From assembly GCF_021917145.1 (NCBI RefSeq), contig NW_025813796.1, forward strand, positions 2,399,411-2,463,410: a stretch of 64,000 nt of DNA, read 5' to 3'. Under the pieces are notes generated by a model. It saw only the letters and a list, made by a program, of their open reading frames with translations. It searched no databases and was not told where the DNA came from. Within the stretch, counting starts at the first letter, position 1; every line of letters begins with the position of its first letter. A program made the position numbers and the translations under genes. This stretch comes from Hypomesus transpacificus (Eukaryota; Chordata; Actinopteri; Osmeriformes; Osmeridae). Positions 41,793 to 53,946 of the stretch are shown here, piece by piece.

Positions 41793-43530
41793 GAAGCCTA
41801 GTTGAAACAGCTGATAGTACAGTTCAGTCGGATCTGCAATAGGATGTGTCGCAAATGACAGATTTAAGTGCATGACGAATCGAACTGTAATACTAAAATA
41901 TTGTGGCGTAAGAAGTATATTTGACGGGAAACTATTGATGTATTAAAAACCCGAGGTTTGTGTTGGGTTGGATAGGGGGTGTGAGTTAGGCCTATAAAAA
42001 AGGTTGAAATCACGGGTTAGTGTATAAATGATGCCTTTCTCGTGAGTTTAAAAATAATGAATGATGTTTTGTAAAAAGAAATATCCTACTAAAACCAGCA
42101 ACTTGGTTTTCATAACAGATTAAGAAGCCAATGAAATCTTTATAGTAATTGTTTAAAATATAGCTATATTTAAAGAGTAAGCAGTGACCCAGTTGATTTA
42201 GATATTTCCATTTCTCCATGTAAGGAGAGAACCAGCATCCATTGTATTCGTGTTCTAGTCCAGGTCTCCTTTGTGGGCAGTGTGTGGGATCCTCAATCAC
42301 AAGTTAGTGAAAGTAATCTTCAAAGGAATGTATAGAATGGTGCTGTCATTTTGTGGAGATTTGATGCATTAACAAATGGTGAGCTATTTAACACTGGCTG
42401 TGCCAAAACAGCCTGAAGTTGCAGAAATGTTCCTGAAAGTCACAAAGGCAGACAGTTATCTGTATGTCTATCCAAGAGCCGCTGGTTGGAAACAACATTG
42501 AAGCCTTTTGCTAACATAGTTAGCTAGCGACACACCATTCTCAATTGAAAAAATAGCAATAGTTACAAATCTCCCTGCATTTAGCCTAATTTAAGCGATT
42601 GTAGGCACAGGATTCCGTTTGTGAGAAACATAGCAATGTGGCATTGAGTGTCGGGCGTAAAAACCCACCGACAAAAAGAAGAAAGGACATATCTGGTGTG
42701 TGCCCTGTGGAAGTCCACACAACAGGGACTGGTACTGGGATAGGACCTGGAACACACCACTGGAGTCTAAACATCTGGCTATTGTAAGTGACTGCAATGG
42801 CAAACACAGAGAAGCTCTAAATGGCCCTGCAGACCAAAATTGTGTGGACTGTAGCAGGTCAGTGATGAATTACTATCGGTCCCTCATCTATGGTCAGGGC
42901 TTGGAAGACCTATCTCTCTGTCACAACCCACAGCACCTCCAGCACACAGCTGAGAGCACTCTAAACTAGAGAACAGAACGCATGGATGGATGGTTTCTTT
43001 TTTATTTGAAAAAAGAGAACTATATTGAAAGATTATACTTATAACAGAGAAAGTACTGAACAAACCAGTAAAAAGTTATTTTTTAAATGTCAAAACAAAA
43101 ATGTATATGAATTTCAAAACTATACATGTGTAACAGGCTTATTTCATAAAACAAAGCTGGGATGGGAATGAATTGTCCAGAGTAATGTTTTTTTTTTTTT
43201 TCATTTTCAGTTTCATTCATTGTTTATTTTTTCCCAGAGGGAAAGTATAATAACACTTCTGTGATTAAAAAGAATTTAAATGCACTTTGTGACTGTGTTC
43301 TTGACTTCCCCACCCATCACAGAATCAGCTTAGCATTCTTCATATTACTTCCTATTAGAATTCTAGTTAGTTGGCCTTTGTGAAGTTGTTAAATGAACAG
43401 ACGTTCATTAAGGCATGAAAGGCGGAAACAACAGACCTTTGGAACATGACAACCGGAATGTGTGTGAAATGTTGAAGTTGACAACTTTGCTACATTTCTT
43501 TCAGTTCTAACCTTGCAAATAAAATGTGTC
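41793..43530 (+). other. probable purb 3' UTR
   Basis: No coding feature recognised. purb has a long 3' UTR in mammals, and a plus-strand AATAAA at 43518-43523 is a candidate end. A T-run of about 14 lies near 43188-43201. Confidence 0.35.
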
Positions 43531-45715
43531 GTGAGAGAAAAAGGGAGACAACAGTTCCACCCCCCCTCACTCTTATTCGGTGTGACACGGCAGCTGTCTC
43601 GGTCATGTGTGTGCCGTTGTCTGTGCCACCATACAAAGGCACACTCAATTCCGTTGATAAAATAAATATCTGTGGAGCAATGCATATGGGCATGTCCAGT
43701 GTACTGCATTTCATCCTACCCGTCAGTGTCCTAGTAGGGCTTACTGCGCATGTGCACATCAATTTTGACACGCTGTAAAATCATCCTACTCGTATGACTG
43801 GTAGGACAATCTGATGAGGTATTTTGCACTGTAAAATCATACTACCAGGATTTTGATGCGGTAGGATGGATTTATTGTCATCAATAGTTAGTTTATAGCT
43901 ATAATTTTGCGCTACAGTAGGAAAATCTGACAAGGTAAGACAAATCAACAGAACACAGGTCTTACACACAATTGAACACAATATGATTTAACCAAATGAG
44001 AGATGGTCTAACAGTCATTCCTGTTCAATGCCAAATTTACTCTCACTTTCCCCCTCCCCGCTTCTTCCCTAATGATGCAGGGAGATCTGAAAGGATTGGA
44101 ATACAAACCTTTATAAGTCCTTTCACCAATCTTTACTCAACAATTGTCACCTTTTTCACCAACCCTTACATTACAAGTGTATATAGTTAGGGAGTGATTT
44201 GAATTTAGGAGAAATAAGAACTTATATACATCAAATATGTTACAGTACATTGCTTGTCTGGGATCAGATTACAATCTGTCTATATCAAGGAATTTGTTGT
44301 CTATCGTTGAAATCTAAATGTTCAGCTGGTCTTGAATTGGCTTTTTTGAGACCTTTGATCACTATGGACATGCAGTTGTGGGCTAACCTACATCCTTTTT
44401 CATCTCTTCACTCTTGTCGTAGTCAGTCATTCTCAGGGCTTACCAGGTAGGTTTATAGCCTACCCTTTCTCTCTGTGCTTCCTCCTACTGGTCACACCCC
44501 CTTCCCTGTAAATCTGGAGTCAGGGCAGCTGTTGGGGCACCCATGTGTGTGTGCGCGCACGCTTGTGTGTTTGTGCTGACAGGGCAAGCTGGCTATTTTA
44601 ATGTGGGAGGCCTCGACATTCCTGGCTTAGGAGTCAGCTGTGTCATTAGATCCTTAAAGCCTGGAGACACTGAATGCTCATACTCACTCGTACACACTCA
44701 AACAAGGCCTTGATTGTGCTGGAGCCTTCTCGCAGGCAGTATATAAATGCAATTACAAACGGCAACACAACTGTAGAAATTGAGCTTTACTGAAAAGGAT
44801 AGAGCACAGATACTCAATATGTTTTCATACGCAAGAGCTGAACACATACAACCCACACATACACAATATCAGGAACACTGTCACGCTTGGATTGTGGGTG
44901 TTTGTGAGCATGTGAGGGTGCTGTTGATGACTCAATGTGCGTGTGTGTCTCTAGGCAGGCAGTGAGGTAGGGTACGGGTTTGAGTCAGAGCCTGAGAGCC
45001 AACTGAAAGCGTGATGCAGCAAACCCAACTGCCCTTGTTCTTTCACACCCCCTCGTCCACCTAAACCCCTGTCCCTATAATTCTCTTCTAGCTCCCTCCC
45101 CTCTCATCTTGTCCTGTCAAACTGTTTATGGAAGTGGAGCAGATGTGCTAACAGGCGTTGTGAGTCTCTCGTTACTTTGCCAGTCTGTGCAAGTGTGTGT
45201 TTCTGTGTGTGTGTTTAAAAGAAAGGAAAATTATCATTGATTATGTCATGTTAATCAAAATGTATTATATTGGTTCTCTGTTAAATAGTCTTTTTTTATT
45301 ACATAAGTCATGCAGGTTGAGCCAGTTGTCATTATTGTAGGCCTGCATGTACAGTTCTGCCAAAGGGGCGTTTGGTATGTTTACCTTAACATTTGTATTT
45401 TTTCTGTATTGCATTACCATAAACATAAATGAGACACCGACAACCGACCTAGGAGGCTAAATTCATAAGAACATTGTTCTTGTCGTATTCCCGTTTGCGG
45501 CTCGCTATCCATGCCTCAATAATCCGGAGGCTCAAGTGTCCTCTGCCCGTTGCAACTGGTTCGACACCGACAACCGACCGAGGAGAAGGTGTCGTCGAAG
45601 AAGTTACATACATCGTTCAGTGCCCATGATGCAGCCAGTAATCAAAATGGCGCGTAGTTGATTAACCTGCACCAAGACCAGGAATTTTTTTGTTGCGTGC
45701 ACCAGAAAGGGAGAA

Positions 45716-45891
45716 TCCCAGCTAACAAAATGACGTCCCTGGACGTCCCCTGAACGTCCTCGAAAGTTATCAGGACGTCGCAAGGGAACGTCTTGTACAT
45801 TGTCGTCCCCATTACGTCTTTTTGTAGGGTTCCCTAAAGGTTATGGGGACGTCGCAGACAAATGTTCCCAGTCGCCCCTTGTTAGCTGGGA
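45716..45891. mobile_element. MITE-like element with perfect 13-bp inverted ends
   Basis: 176 bp bounded by TCCCAGCTAACAA and its exact reverse complement TTGTTAGCTGGGA. The interior is packed with repeats of the GACGTCC/ACGTC motif. No transposase fragment is present. No clean target duplication was seen. The superfamily is not assigned. Confidence 0.75.
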
Positions 45892-46802
45892 AGCTGTTAA
45901 GGTGAAATATTGATGTTTCTGCATTGATGCAGAATAAATGCATAGGATTTCAACAGTTGTGATAATCTGGTCCTCAAGCTTCATGTTGTCCGTTCAACAC
46001 TACACAGAGTTTAACAAAATTCACTGATCTATAAAGTATCCACTTTATTGGTCAGCACTGCTCACCTGTCACCTGGTGTGGTAAAAGCAATACAAAAATA
46101 AGCTTCTAAATGACAGTATGTTATACTACTACTATTTTTTTTATTTTCTTGCAAATAGCCTACATTAGCCCGTAGCCTACTTTAAATGACATTCTGGATT
46201 ATTGCCCTGTCTGCTATAGTTACAGATCTAATTGTACCTTGACTGCCCTGTGATTAAACAACCCCTGCGCTTGATTCACTCTCAGCTTCTATTCTTGTTA
46301 CAGCAGTGCTGTAAAATAGTCTCGTATTTTCTGTATAGCATATTCTGTCGTAGGTTATGCCAGTTTGCTCTTAGTGGAGCTTAGCTCAACGCTGTGATAT
46401 TTATGAAAGAAATCCATCTTCAAACATGGCGCCACTTTTAATCTTCTTTTCGAAGCGCTCATCCAAACAATTGCGAACAGCGGGACCGCATGTCCTCCTT
46501 GGGTCCTGATATGGACAACTGCGAAGTTTTAACTTTGCACAGTGCCCGGTTCTCGAGCTAATCGTTCGACCAAAATCAACCTAAAATCCTAATTTAAAAT
46601 TTGCACAGACTACAAAAACACACACATACAGATTCCTTGCATTATAGATTTCATCCACCTCATGTACACAGCTGAATGTATACTATCTGACACCTCACTC
46701 AGGCAAAGAACCAATGAGAGCAATTTTCTGAACAATTCTACCAATAACATTCTGGCGAGGAATATGGCTTCCTGTTCTTCTGAACTAAATGTGGAAGACG
46801 GA

Positions 46803-46932
46803 AGAATAGAGACAATGATCTTAGATCTGGTTTATGTTTGGGGAGGTTGACCCTCAAGACATTTGAAAGAATAGAGACAATGATCTTAGATCTGGTTTAT
46901 GTTTGGGGAGGTTGACCCTCAAGACATTTGAA
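46803..46932. repeat. exact 65-bp tandem duplication
   Basis: Two consecutive, apparently identical 65-bp units beginning AGAATAGAGACAATGATC and ending GACATTTGAA. Identity suggests a recent event or an assembly artefact. Confidence 0.9.
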
Positions 46933-48318
46933 AGCATTCCAGTGTATATCTGTTGATCTGCTGGATTTCTCATAGCACCTGTAGTGCCTTCAGTCTGTGC
47001 TGTCAAGTGGAAGTGCATGTATGTCCTTGTTGACCCCTCATCCCCTAACCCCCTCCAGTCCTCACAGACAATCTCGCTGCCCCTCCTTCTGCCCCCATAA
47101 GCATGAGATGTGTGTTTCTGAGTACACACGCGTGCAGTGAAGGTGGGGAGGCCTGAGAGCCACGTAATACCACACTGGGCTCCATGCCAGATCAAGCTGG
47201 GATTATTCCACTGGCTCCCAGCAGCCCACATCCAACATCACACTAAGATTGCTGAGATGCAAAACAATCATAACTGGTGTGACTGGGGGAGACATCGAAA
47301 CAGATAGAAGCGGGGGACAGAGGAAAGTAGCAAAAATGAAAGTGACAAAAAAGTGGAAGAGGAAGGGATGGGAAGGGGGGTGGGATAAAGGCGACAGTTA
47401 CATGACAGAGGGATTCTATGTTAGAGGTTGGAAGGAAAGGCGCAAGATGTAAGTGATAGCAAAGAAGAGAGGGAGAGAGAGAGGGAGAGAAGAGAGGTAG
47501 AGGAGAGGGAGGGAGAGGAGAGCGAGGAATCCTACGTTAGTGTGAGGAAGCCGTTGGTCCTGCTGTGATGCTGGTCTGCTTAGGCTATATATAGCTCCTG
47601 TTGCCATGTGCCCGGAATGTGAGCATGGCAGAGCAAAGAAACAGCCTGTGCATGTGTGCAGCTGTGTGAGTTTATGTGAGTGTGGAGATGAGTAGAGCGG
47701 AGGGGTAGGGGGATGGCTTCCTATTGTATGATTGAAAGATACAGCTGCGTAAATGGCGCATTCTGTGTGTAAATGTATGAGCATACTTTTGGAGATTTTT
47801 TGGGGGAAGGGGTGAGGGGGGGTGTATAACCTACCTGTGTCCTGTATTCATCCAAAACCATATCACCATTTAATCTATTAACTACTACAACACCCCATAC
47901 ATTATATAAAGGACAGCTACTGCACAAAACTCATAATCTCCACAAACAAGCAGCCACCAATCAAGTCAAGGACTGAGATATCACCATGCAAAGCAGTGTA
48001 CAGTCAGCCAATGAAAGGTATCCTTCCTCATCCAAATCAACCATGGTAGGCCGGAGGTTTCTCTTTCCCGCCCCATTTGAAGTTCCAACATTCACAGTAA
48101 GGGTTCATATTTACCAGAGCCTGTGCTCCAGAGAATTACCCATCTCATTCAAATAGTGTGTCAGTGTAATCCAAGTTCACCATTGCAGAAATGTAAGTAA
48201 TGTAAGTAATTTTTAGGGTGTTAGTGTACGGTTTAAGGTAAGACTTTTGCAGTGATATGATATTCATGTCAGTGTGGATAAGACAATAAAAATGACAGGG
48301 ATTTATTTTTTTATTTTA

Positions 48319-48648
48319 TTGTATGTAATAATATTGAGAACTATTTTGCATCAGATATATTATAACAGGAATTCATTGTAAATGTACTGTTTTGTGACCC
48401 ATATTAAGCTCCATAGTTATCTTATCAATTTCAGTGTCCCTAATATGAAACATATACAGTTTTTCTCTGCAGATAAGGTCTAGGCTTTCTTCCTTCATTA
48501 AAAAACACACACAGATGTTATAAAGATCATCTGTAAAGCAATTCAATGATTGTATGTAAAAATATTGAGAACTATTTTCCACTAGCTATATTATTTTAGG
48601 AATTCATTGTGAATTGACTCTTTTGTGATCCATATTAAGCCACATACC
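48319..48648. repeat. imperfect direct duplication, offset 231 bp
   Basis: Segments 48319-48415 and 48550-48646 share TATTGAGAACTATTTT, AGGAATTCATTG and CCATATTAAG in order, with scattered substitutions. This implies an old local duplication. Confidence 0.7.
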
Positions 48649-48948
48649 CATGTTCTAAACAATGCAAACATTGTTGTCTACTATTGTATTAGCGTTTCTG
48701 AGGATTTCAGATTAGCAAAACAACATCACCTACTGGTTACCATGGTAAACTACATCAAACATTCAAACAGCATTTATTATCAATTTCATCTCTAACATGT
48801 TACGGCAACACATGGAGGTTTCAGTTTATGGAACATCAAAATGATCAGTTACACCTCAGAACCTCTCTTCTCTCACACTAGTTATATCCCAGGGAAAGTG
48901 TTGATGTGTATATGTGTTATACGTGTGTGTTTATGTGTATATGTGCAT

Positions 48949-49943
48949 TTATTTCTCTTTAAACCTGGAGAAGTTGGTGGTGGTTTCTTTCTTACACATC
49001 TCCACTGGCTTGTGTTCGAACGATGAGCTCCGGATTAACCAGCCAGGAAACTTCACTGATTCAAAAGTTGTATTGTTAAAGTCAACAGTTCTCCTGAAGA
49101 AGAGGAAACGTGCCGTTTCGCCCTTGGCTTCAATGCTCATTAACTGCTCACAATTCACTTTCTGACAAGGAGAAAAAAGAAGACAAGAGAATGGCCATGT
49201 TGTTAATGGACTGCTTTTGACCAAACTTCTTTAAATAAAATTGAAGTTACAGTATGTGTGTATTTGTTAGTTATGCGTGTTGGTTCGAGAAAGAAAGGCA
49301 GGAAGTGAAAGCGAGAATGTGAGGGTAAGAGGAAGAAAGAGAGAGTGTACATGCGCAAGCTTTGGTGTGTGTCATACTTCCAGCTTTAGGATAGGAGGGT
49401 TAGAGTCATCTGGCCTGGTGCAGGAGACAATTTTGCTGCTGCCGGCAATCCATAGGCTAACTGCCTCACAATCTCGTGATTGGGGATTGACATACTTTTC
49501 CAGATTAAAAGTCACTGTAGGTAACAATGGATGAGAAAGATGGAGACAAAAGCAGAGATAAAGGGCCCTAGTTATGACATAGTTATAGAGAGTAGCTGAC
49601 AAACACAGAGGCAATGTATATGCAGACAGTAATCTACAGAGAATCTACAGATCAAAATGTCAGAATGAATTCAATAAAAGCCACTGTTTGATAACAGAAC
49701 CAAACTGATTTGTGTGGGATAGTCATAAATGTTAACAATACACTATCAAGATCCTGTACCTTTCTTGAAATCCATGTTTTCCTTCGGGTGGGTGGCCTGT
49801 AGCTGCAGTGCCTGGGAGTCCTTTCGCACCAAAATCCTCTGGTTACAGTCAAACAGACTACATTCTACGTTCTTACCACATTGCTTGAATGTCCCAGCAA
49901 CACTCCCACAAAGTGAAGTGACCCCGAACTGACCACATGGTCT

Positions 49944-49978
<35 letters not shown>

Positions 49979-51055
49979 TAAAGAGGGCGAGTGACAGAAT
50001 GTGTCTGAGAAAGAAATAGAGTCTATAACATTAGTTAGACTCTATTTAATAGAGTTTAATAGTTAATTAGTTGCCTACCATCTAACCGGTCCTCCAGGGC
50101 AAACTCTGGGCCACTGGGTTTGACTTTCATCTTGTAGAGCTTCAGCACCAAGTTAGCTACTTTATGAAACTTATCATGGCCGCTCTGGGCAACCACCTGT
50201 ATTTTCATTTCACATACAGACGACTGCTCCTGCTCTGCTGGTTCATCCTGCACACAAACAGAGTACTACAAAACATGAACTTAATTTATCAGTCACACAT
50301 TGCTCCTGTGTCAGTAACAACACATATCCTGTCAAGCCATAATGTCTTGAATTTTCAACATGAATATAATAGAAATGCCTGAAAGCCCATCCAATTATAT
50401 CAATATTTTAGTATGTGTGTAACAGATGTGGTCATGCTCCGTCACAAGGTCTACGGGCCGATGTTCGCCACTCGCTGGGCTCGTACACGCCACCTTTGAC
50501 TTGCCAAGTGCGACCACTACCAGCTACGCCAAAGAAAAGCTTGTTCTTTGTTGACGCGAGTGGCCTGTTATGTACTTAAGGAGTGATTTTGACCGATTCA
50601 CACCTGTTACATGTGTATATACATTTTTTCCTACCGTCACCTTGTCACTGTCACTTCCGCTGTAGTCAGTAGCAGAGATACAACACACAGAAAGAAAGAC
50701 AAATGGATTTAGAGTGGATCAAATCTGCTAAATGCACAATCAAAACATATGTAAGTATGCAAGTATAAGTATGAAAAAGATACAATTATAACATATGGCA
50801 TACATTTTTACATGCATCAATATACACTTATGCCAGATATAGTTGTTCATATGACTAAGAGTGACACTGTCAATGTTTAACTAAAGGCTCTGGGGTCACA
50901 ATAAAATGCATGTATCATTTACATCAACATTATAGATTTATGTGTATTTTACATACATATAACAAATGTGTCACACTCCAATAGTTTATTATACTGTCAA
51001 AATAAATAGAATCTTACCATGGCAGAGCATCCATCAAATCAAAATCGTCAAACAT
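48949..51055 (-). CDS. il1b: interleukin-1 family cytokine (IL-1 beta-like)
   Basis: Pro-inflammatory cytokine precursor, 253 residues. Six coding exons: 51018-51055, 50641-50659 (19 nt), 50079-50247, 49760-49945, 49378-49514, 48949-49161, all in phase. The N terminus MFDDFDLMDALPC lacks a signal peptide, as in IL-1 proteins. The pro-region has KVANLVLKLYKMK. The beta-trefoil reads ECSLFDCNQRILVRKDSQ, VTFNLEKYVNPQSRDCEAVS, VSLWIAGSSKIVSCTRPDD and the family core FLFFRRTVDFNNTTFESVKF then PGWLIRSSS and KPVEMCKKE. This resembles zebrafish IL-1 beta (FFRKETGSSINTFESVKCPGWFIST, from memory). A T-rich tract ending in TTTAG sits four bases before the ATG, so the start codon is probably in exon 2 after a noncoding exon, as in mammalian IL1B. 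il1b is preferred; another teleost IL-1 family member is possible. Confidence 0.8.
49951..49976. repeat. (CA)n microsatellite at the il1b-like splice acceptor
   Basis: In the transcript direction this is a (UG)n tract directly in front of the acceptor ending GTAG of exon 49760-49945, taking the place of an ordinary pyrimidine tract. Confidence 0.85.
50418..50611. mobile_element. short element with TGTAACAG/CTGTTACA ends
   Basis: About 194 bp with inverted ends TGTAACAG and CTGTTACA, flanked by ATGTG at 50413-50417 and at 50611-50615, the latter sharing one base with the right end. It lies in the intron between il1b-like exons 2 and 3. It could be a very short solo LTR or a MITE. No coding content. 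Confidence 0.5.
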
Positions 51056-51815
51056 TTTTCTAAATAGAAATAGAAGGATAGACTTGCTTATATATAATAT
51101 GACATTTCATTTTCAGTTAAAACTAACAATAGATAGAATTGTCTTTAACAAATATCCTTCAATCTATCTGCATTGGACACAACAATAACCTACTTTTGGT
51201 AAGATGTTCTCTTTGTGTGGTGTTCCTCTGATGTGTAATCATTGAATGATTCAAGCTGTACTCTGGGAAATTACTAAAATGTAGACTCAGAAGGAACTGC
51301 CCATGTAGTTTACCCAACCGGATGTATCGTCACATTTTCTGTACAATAGTGGAAATGAAAAAGGTCACATCGGCGCAGAGGGTTTACACCTTAAAAAGGC
51401 CAGTGGAAAAAGTGTACCTGGTTTCATCTGAAACTGAATCCAGGTCACAGTTTAATTCAGCATTTCATGCATACTGTTTTCGAGAAAGTTTGTGTCGAAG
51501 GCTGTTTTTACACCACAACCTAATTTGGTGGTCCACAGCTCAGTGTTAACCAAACACCTCTATCCTTTTCCTGTAGATGTTATCTCATAATACCTCATAT
51601 GCAGCTGGGTGTGCCTAAATCTCCCCTATGCCACCGTATTCCTCTGCAGCTTGAACAATCTTTGTATGGCATGGGACTCCCCAAGTTAGATTTTTTCCTC
51701 CAACAGAAATATATATTAGTCTTCAAAGAGCAATATTTGTCTAGTTTATGTCTACCTTTAGCATAATTCTTGTAAAAAAAACATTGGATCTCTTCACTCT
51801 TTTTTTTGTCTAAAT
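51056..51815. promoter_or_regulatory. upstream region of the il1b-like gene
   Basis: AT-rich. It should contain a noncoding first exon and the promoter. A TATATA-rich stretch occurs at about 51091-51102 and a kappa-B-like GGGAAATTAC near 51266-51275. Both are motif-level suggestions only. Confidence 0.3.
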
Positions 51816-52178
51816 CAGGGCTTTCAACTGGTTTTGTCCCAGGGACCACCATTCTTACTAGGAAGTAATCCGCGACCCACTGATGTGTGTGTGTGTGCGT
51901 GCGTGCAGGAAGGAAGTTTTAACATTTGGTTTTCCAAAATGGTTGGTTTTCCTCAAACAAATCTAGATCTACTTAAAAACCTCAAGCAATATACATAGAA
52001 TCTGAACAATTTAAATATGTGTATGTGAGATTCTGAAAACTAATAAAATATATATATACAAAATATATTTTTTTTTAAATCAATGGTGGACTGATCAACA
52101 TAGGCGCTTATTGCGGACCTCTTGCAATGACGCCGCAGACCACCGGGGGGCCGCGGACTCCCGGTTGAAAATCCCCTG
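51816..52178. mobile_element. non-autonomous hAT-like element
   Basis: 363 bp starting CAGGGCTTTCAACTGG and ending with the inverted CGGTTGAAAATCCCCTG. It is flanked by a perfect 8-bp direct repeat GTCTAAAT (51808-51815 and 52179-52186). An 8-bp duplication with CAGGG-type ends is the hAT hallmark. The inside is a (TG)n run and AT-rich filler with no transposase. Confidence 0.88.
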
Positions 52179-52509
52179 GTCTAAATTGATTCATATAATA
52201 ACCAACAAATTTAAAAACAGCATACCATGTTTATGGTTGCACATGTAACAATTCAAATCTTTTGGTTCCAGGTTTTAAAGCTAGTGAGACATCCTGCAAT
52301 TGTCTGTATTGTCTTTTTCAGGTCCTTTGATCTGTAGATTGCAGAACTATTCTTCAAATATCAGTACATCTGTACTTCCGACAACTTGATCAGCCACTTC
52401 TTAATCCTAACACCTGCTTCCTCCATGGAAGTGAGAAGTGTGCATCTATGGGTTATCAGTTCATTGTCTCATATTTCAGTAGTTGGCTAACAATGTGCTA
52501 GAACAGGTG

Positions 52510-52856
52510 CAGTGTGGGAAAAAAATATTTGATCCCCTTCTGATTTTGTTTGCCCACTGACAAATAAATTATCAGTCTATAATTTAAATGTTGCAAACCT
52601 GGTGGCCAACTACAAGAAACGTCTGACCTCTGTGACAGCTGGGAGCCAAATAACTTTCTGATTGAAAGAGGGTAAAATACTTTTTTCACTCATTAAAATG
52701 CCAATCACTTTATAACAGTTTTGACATGCATTCTTTTTTTTATTTTTTTTTTTTATTCTGTATTTCACTGTTCAAAAAATTATAGACTGATCATTTATTT
52801 GTCAGTGGGCAACGATACAAAATCAGCAGGCGATCAAATCATTTTTTCCCTCACTG
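52510..52856. mobile_element. internally deleted Tc1-like element
   Basis: About 347 bp with long inverted ends: CAGTGTGGGAAAAAAATATT on the left, and the right end reading TTTTTTCCCTCACTG followed by TA. The inner parts also pair (TTTGCCCACTGACAAATAAA against TTTATTTGTCAGTGGGCAAC). Between them a remnant encodes NLVANYKKRL-like residues, the usual C terminus of Tc1 transposases. The left flank reads TG rather than TA. Confidence 0.85.
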
Positions 52857-53206
52857 TACATTGTTGTCACATAACCTACTAAACATTCTACACCTTTTTG
52901 ACCATTGAAGAAAGACAATTTGTAAATGAATACGCTCCACAGTATTGAATTGATAGTTTTAAAAAAAGTATGTATTAAAGTAACTGTAAAACTAAGGGGT
53001 AAGGACCCATGAAGTTGGTGCATGTGTGCAAATGTTTATAACATGGTGTGTGCATTAGAGGAGTTAATGAGATGAAGGAAATGTAGCTGGAGATAGGCAC
53101 AGGTAGTGGCCTTGAGCATGTGGTAGGTGAAGCTCAAAGAGCAATTTATAGAAAAGAAGTAGAATGCTGAGGTAAGAGATAAAGGCCGGCTCTGAGAGGA
53201 GCTGAT

Positions 53207-53246
<40 letters not shown>
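53207..53246. repeat. poly-G run of 40
   Basis: Forty consecutive G, the longest homopolymer in the window. The true length is likely to vary between reads and individuals. Confidence 0.95.
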
Positions 53247-53250
<4 letters not shown>

Positions 53251-53830
53251 CATGAGTTTTGTTTATGATTACCTATGTGTATTGAAGTAGTGGGCCTGTT
53301 CCTAGAAATTGCAGCAGCTTGCAAACGCTTGTATTAAAAGATCTTTCAGAAGAAACATGGGTCTATATGAAGTGTATTAGTCAAATTAACCCACATTCAA
53401 CCCACATTGAACCTAGATGTCCCACAGAACCCTTGATCCAGAAATGTTGATACTTCACCACATGCTAAATTAACAATAAACTACATTTACATATATACTG
53501 GATAGTATTCCCGGGTTCAATTCCCACATGGTCACAGGGGGCATGTTCTCCCCAGGTCTGTTGATGCTCAGGTGGGCTATCTCCAAGCCCTTTCTGTGTG
53601 GAGCTTGTATGTTTCCCCAGGAAAGGTCCCAAAAATAAAAACACGCAGAATAGAAACGTTTACTCTCCTGCCCTGTCTCTGACCAAGACATGGGCATGGT
53701 CACTTGGACATGGTTCCCGTTAATACGGCTGCCCTTAGAGGAGGGATAGCAGGGATGGGTAAACGCTGAGATAGAATTGATTTGACGGACACGTGTGTGT
53801 TCTGGTGTCACCTCTACCTTCATGTGAATG

Positions 53831-53946
53831 TGTGGGTCAGACGGCTGAGCGGTTAGGGAGTCGGGCTATTAATCAGAAGATTGCCAGTTCGATTCCAGGC
53901 TGTGCCAAATGACGTTGTGTCCTTGGGCAAGGCGCTTCACGCTACT
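53831..53946 (+). repeat. tRNA-derived SINE head
   Basis: The polymerase III-like head has GGCTGAGCGGTTAGGG (box A-like) and GTTCGATTCC (box B, 53887-53896), then TGACGTTGTGTCCTTGGGCA shared with the SINE fragment at 31206-31333. The typical tail is absent, so the copy is 3' truncated. It is not a functional tRNA gene because the acceptor and anticodon arms do not pair well. Confidence 0.8.

Larger units (their letters stand above)
43531..48948. other. gene-poor region between purb and the il1b-like gene
   Basis: About 5.4 kb without a recognised gene. It contains the inverted-end element at 45716-45891, a 65-bp tandem duplication (46803-46932), GA-rich sequence near 47460-47520 and an imperfect 231-bp duplication (48319-48648). 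The motif ACACCGACAACCGACC occurs twice, near 45434 and 45564. Nothing else stands out. Confidence 0.5.

Noticed and set aside
43760-43870. Two near-copies of CTGTAAAATCATCCTAC
   Set aside because: Short, imperfect and without terminal repeats or target duplication; probably chance or a small local duplication.
53831-53905. tRNA gene candidate
   Set aside because: The box A and box B motifs belong to a SINE head; the arms do not fold into a proper cloverleaf and SINE body sequence follows directly.
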